Shown piece by piece: positions 41,170-43,113 of a DNA stretch of 43,113 nucleotides. The stretch lies in assembly GCF_016429065.1 (NCBI RefSeq), contig NZ_JAELTX010000033.1:1-43113 (forward strand). Reading direction: 5' to 3'. Origin of the DNA: Pedobacter sp. ASV17 (lineage in GTDB: Bacteria; Bacteroidota; Bacteroidia; Sphingobacteriales; Sphingobacteriaceae). Below the pieces are notes generated by a model. It did no database searches and was not told the DNA's origin. It worked only from the letters and a program-made list of their open reading frames with translations. Each line of letters starts with the position of its first letter. Position 1 is the first letter of the stretch. The translations under genes were made by a program, and so were the position numbers.

Positions 41170-42105
41170 GTGGAAACCATCGCGCCTATTAAAATATACC
41201 ACGCCGAACCATTAGACGGTACGCTCTTTTTTGTTGCTCAAAGCAGCGTCTATCAATCCGCGTCCTTAGAAGATTGTGAACTGGTGTTATATCATGATCT
41301 CTATAAAGATGCCAAACAAGTTGGAAAGTTTCTTAAGCAGATCTCAAATAAGTACAAACCGCTAGAAAAAAAAGTACTCATCTTTATCATGCTCGATGAT
41401 GAAAGCGATTACGGACATTTCGATAATTTGATTTTGCTGCGGGTAAGTGCAAGAGCAAGCAAATTGAGGAAGCACGAAATCATTCTGCCTTATCTATGGG
41501 AAGGGAGGGAGCAAGCCTATCCATTATCTCCAAAAAGTGAGTTGCCTATCATTGGTTTTTGCGGATTGCTTTCAAAACATCGTAAAAAACTGGTCAATGC
41601 ATTCCTGAAAAGCAAACAAGTTACTAGTGATTTTTTAGTGAGGGAGAAGTTTTGGGGAGGAAAGCCACATGATAGATCTTTGATCAGTGAGTTTTTCGAT
41701 AATATAGAAAATACCCAATTTACTTTATCTAATAGAGGCGCAGGTAATTTTTCGATGCGATTTTATCAAGTGCTTTCCTGTGGAAGGATACCTGTATTGG
41801 TAAATACAAATATGTTATTGCCTTTTTCAGATAAGATTGCTTGGAATGAAATTCTGGTTTTTGAAGATGATACGGAAACATGTTTGCAGCGTACAGTGCA
41901 AATACATGAACAAGGCCTAACACAAGAACTACAATTAAAGTGTAGGCAAGTTTATGACGATTTTCTGTCGCCAACCGTATATTTTTCACAATTGATTGCA
42001 GAAATCAAACAGAAATCACTGCTGCAGGTACATCAAGGGCAAAAAAACAAGGCCTCTTTTATTGGCCTGGCCAATCATTTATATAAGAAGCTGTTTAAAG
42101 CCTAA
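41170..42105 (+). CDS. Exostosin-family (GT47-like) glycosyltransferase
   Basis: The 311-residue protein starts at a GTG; no ATG is available near it. The C-terminal half has the exostosin signature FTLSNRGAGNFSMRFYQVLSCGRIPVLVNTN, with the nucleotide-sugar binding Arg and conserved Glu-to-Gln region, followed by LPFSDKIAW and a helix-rich end. The N-terminal half (LVLYHDLYKD, KVLIFIMLDDESDYG) is the acceptor-side fold. It would add a sugar to a surface glycan; donor and acceptor are unknown. It is in an operon with the CoA-binding gene and ends 316 nt before the first rRNA promoter. Confidence 0.8.
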   Translation: METIAPIKIYHAEPLDGTLFFVAQSSVYQSASLEDCELVLYHDLYKDAKQVGKFLKQISNKYKPLEKKVLIFIMLDDESDYGHFDNLILLRVSARASKLRKHEIILPYLWEGREQAYPLSPKSELPIIGFCGLLSKHRKKLVNAFLKSKQVTSDFLVREKFWGGKPHDRSLISEFFDNIENTQFTLSNRGAGNFSMRFYQVLSCGRIPVLVNTNMLLPFSDKIAWNEILVFEDDTETCLQRTVQIHEQGLTQELQLKCRQVYDDFLSPTVYFSQLIAEIKQKSLLQVHQGQKNKASFIGLANHLYKKLFKA

Positions 42106-42420
42106 CTGGTTTTATTTCGTAGCACCTTCACCATTCCAAAATTCTTTCTTTATATATCTATATATAACATCTATTGGGAATGTTCGAAACCCAGATTCTA
42201 ATGACATGATCATTTGCCTTTATTATATATATAGTGTGTGCTCATATGCCCAGTATTCATTCCTAGTTTTTAGGTTGATTAAACATAAAAACTATAGTAG
42301 GAGATGCGATATAGATGCCATTCCTAAGAGTTTTAAATCAGTTTTCAGATGAGTTGCTATTTTTTCTTGCTGTTCCCCAGAGTCTTACGCATGTTCCTTC
42401 AATAAAAAACGGCCCATGTA
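42106..42420. other. A/T-rich gap before the rRNA promoters
   Basis: About 315 nt between the glycosyltransferase stop and the first rRNA promoter. It is A/T-rich with TATATA tracts (for example 42150-42170 and 42218-42233), which may ease DNA bending or melting upstream. I see no gene, tRNA or clear terminator. Short frames here have no recognisable protein character. Confidence 0.6.
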
Positions 42421-42450
42421 TTGCACAGGGGATATATTTTCCTACCTTTG
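42421..42450 (+). promoter_or_regulatory. rRNA promoter P1: TTG-N19-TACCTTTG
   Basis: -33 TTG at 42421-42423 and -7 TACCTTTG at 42443-42450, 19 nt apart. The segment right after the -7 box (GCACTCCGCTTCGGA) holds a short TCCG/CGGA dyad, shared with P2. Confidence 0.8.
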
Positions 42451-42523
42451 CACTCCGCTTCGGAGGAAGAGGGGACGATGAAAAGCCAGAACAAACGGGA
42501 AGAAAAAAAGTTTTATTTTTTTC

Positions 42524-42553
42524 TTGCGAAAGGGAAAAGTTTTTCTATCTTTG
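42524..42553 (+). promoter_or_regulatory. rRNA promoter P2: TTG-N19-TATCTTTG
   Basis: -33 TTG at 42524-42526 and -7 TATCTTTG at 42546-42553, again 19 nt apart. An A-tract and T-tract just upstream (42502-42522) resemble an UP element. The start region GCAACCCGCTTCGGA matches P1 closely. Confidence 0.8.
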
Positions 42554-42681
42554 CAACCCGCTTCGGAAGGAAGGGGAAAGACGGAAGGAAGGACAGTGAG
42601 GTTGGTTTTGAAATAGGGGGAACAGGATTTGCAGATGTTTCTGAAGCTTGAAAAGGGGACAGAAAAAAAATAAAAAAAAGT

Positions 42682-42711
42682 TTGCAGGTTTTAAAAAGTT
42701 TCCTACCTTTG
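42682..42711 (+). promoter_or_regulatory. rRNA promoter P3: TTG-N19-TACCTTTG
   Basis: -33 TTG at 42682-42684 and -7 TACCTTTG at 42704-42711, 19 nt apart, below a long A-tract (42661-42679). The start region holds TCCC/GGGA instead of the TCCG/CGGA dyad. Confidence 0.8.
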
Positions 42712-43028
42712 CAGTCCCAAACGAAACGGGAGCCAACGAACGGAGTTCGGAGGCGAATAAAAAAAAGATTGAAACAGCGGAAGCGGATGCCAGAACATTA
42801 AGACTGGCGGACGGGGAGGTTGAAGAGATATAGAAGACCGCCGCGAGGCCAGGTCGGAAAGTTCATTAAAGAGATATCATTTATAAAAGCGCAGCGAGGC
42901 GAAGATGTTTACTGTAAAGTACATATAGTTAAGCTGTTTTCTTTAGGTCGGTTCTTACAGACAATACAATTAAGAACAGACAATCAATTTTAGTTAATAG
43001 ATAGTCAGTGTTCGAACTACAACATTTT
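42712..43028 (+). other. 16S rRNA leader
   Basis: About 317 nt between P3 and the 16S 5' end with no coding sense. It contains a hairpin GTTCTTA (42951-42957) / TAAGAAC (42971-42977), a 9-nt direct repeat ACAGACAAT (42957-42965, 42976-42984), and the boxA-like TTCTTTA near 42939-42945. It probably includes antitermination and RNase III processing signals, which cannot be completed without the trailer sequence. Confidence 0.6.

Positions 43029-43113
<85 letters not shown>

Noticed and set aside
5169..42420. tRNA genes or CRISPR arrays in the gaps
   Set aside because: No gap shows the TTCGAATC-type T-loop with paired acceptor arms, and repeats found are too irregular and short for a CRISPR array.
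42315..42833. Overlapping ORFs across the rRNA promoter region
   Set aside because: They span three promoters and the leader, are rich in Lys/Glu from A/G-rich DNA and resemble no protein.
42853..42868. boxA antiterminator at GTTCATTAAAGAG
   Set aside because: The match to the E. coli boxA core is on the wrong strand for the rRNA transcript, so it was not called.

Overview
The window is chromosomal DNA of a Bacteroidota bacterium, most likely family Sphingobacteriaceae and Pedobacter-like. Three things suggest this. The 16S rRNA gene entering at the right end has a Sphingobacteriaceae-type start (GATGAACGCTAGCGGC). Promoters follow the Bacteroidota pattern TTG-N19-TAnnTTTG and Shine-Dalgarno sequences are mostly absent. 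Many protein families are characteristic of the phylum (GIN-domain adhesin head, LytS/LytTR pairs, Bacteroidota-type M28 and S41 peptidases, LemA/TPM proteins). Genes are dense with short gaps. I see no tRNA, CRISPR array, transposase, integrase or phage gene, so this is core genome rather than an island.

Left part (1-8216, plus strand): the 3' end of mutL, two overlapping rhomboid proteases, a membrane-anchored EEP-fold protein, cysS, an M28 peptidase/glutaminyl-cyclase lipoprotein, a secreted two-domain NTF2-like protein, and a secreted GDPD-like protein whose catalytic histidines are replaced. A minus-strand copper operon follows (copA and a small HMA chaperone, 8300-10982), then a small transcription unit with a 39-residue ORF (11109-11316).

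Middle (11396-25236): rlmD with two small unknown genes; a GIN-domain protein; a phosphoribosyltransferase; a class II Fic protein with a palindrome around its promoter; ispH; hemH with a HAD phosphatase; kdtA (lipid A Kdo transfer); and a nucleotide-sugar operon ugd-uxs-galE-(helical unknown)-PHP phosphatase. That operon should make UDP-glucuronate, UDP-xylose and UDP-galactose for capsule or LPS.

Right part (25391-43113): a MacB/FtsX permease, an IscA-type Fe-S carrier, a membrane protein, a stand-alone acyl-CoA mutase large subunit, dnaA with DnaA-box-like sites upstream, a LytS/LytTR two-component pair diverging from two S41 peptidases, a NUDIX hydrolase, a lemA-TPM-TPM cluster, a large FAD oxidoreductase, a CoA-binding protein with an exostosin-like glycosyltransferase, and finally the promoter and leader region of an rRNA operon.

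The most notable signals are regulatory and small-scale. Three tandem rRNA promoters each have exactly 19 bp between boxes and a hairpin-prone first transcribed segment. Promoters lie so close to some start codons that the mRNAs should be almost leaderless, and the same logic corrects two starts. The GDPD homologue looks like a pseudoenzyme. Several intergenic inverted repeats look like members of dispersed families. I found no clearly new multi-gene system; the best candidates for unknown biology are the GDPD pseudoenzyme, the 39-residue-ORF locus and the Fic operator.
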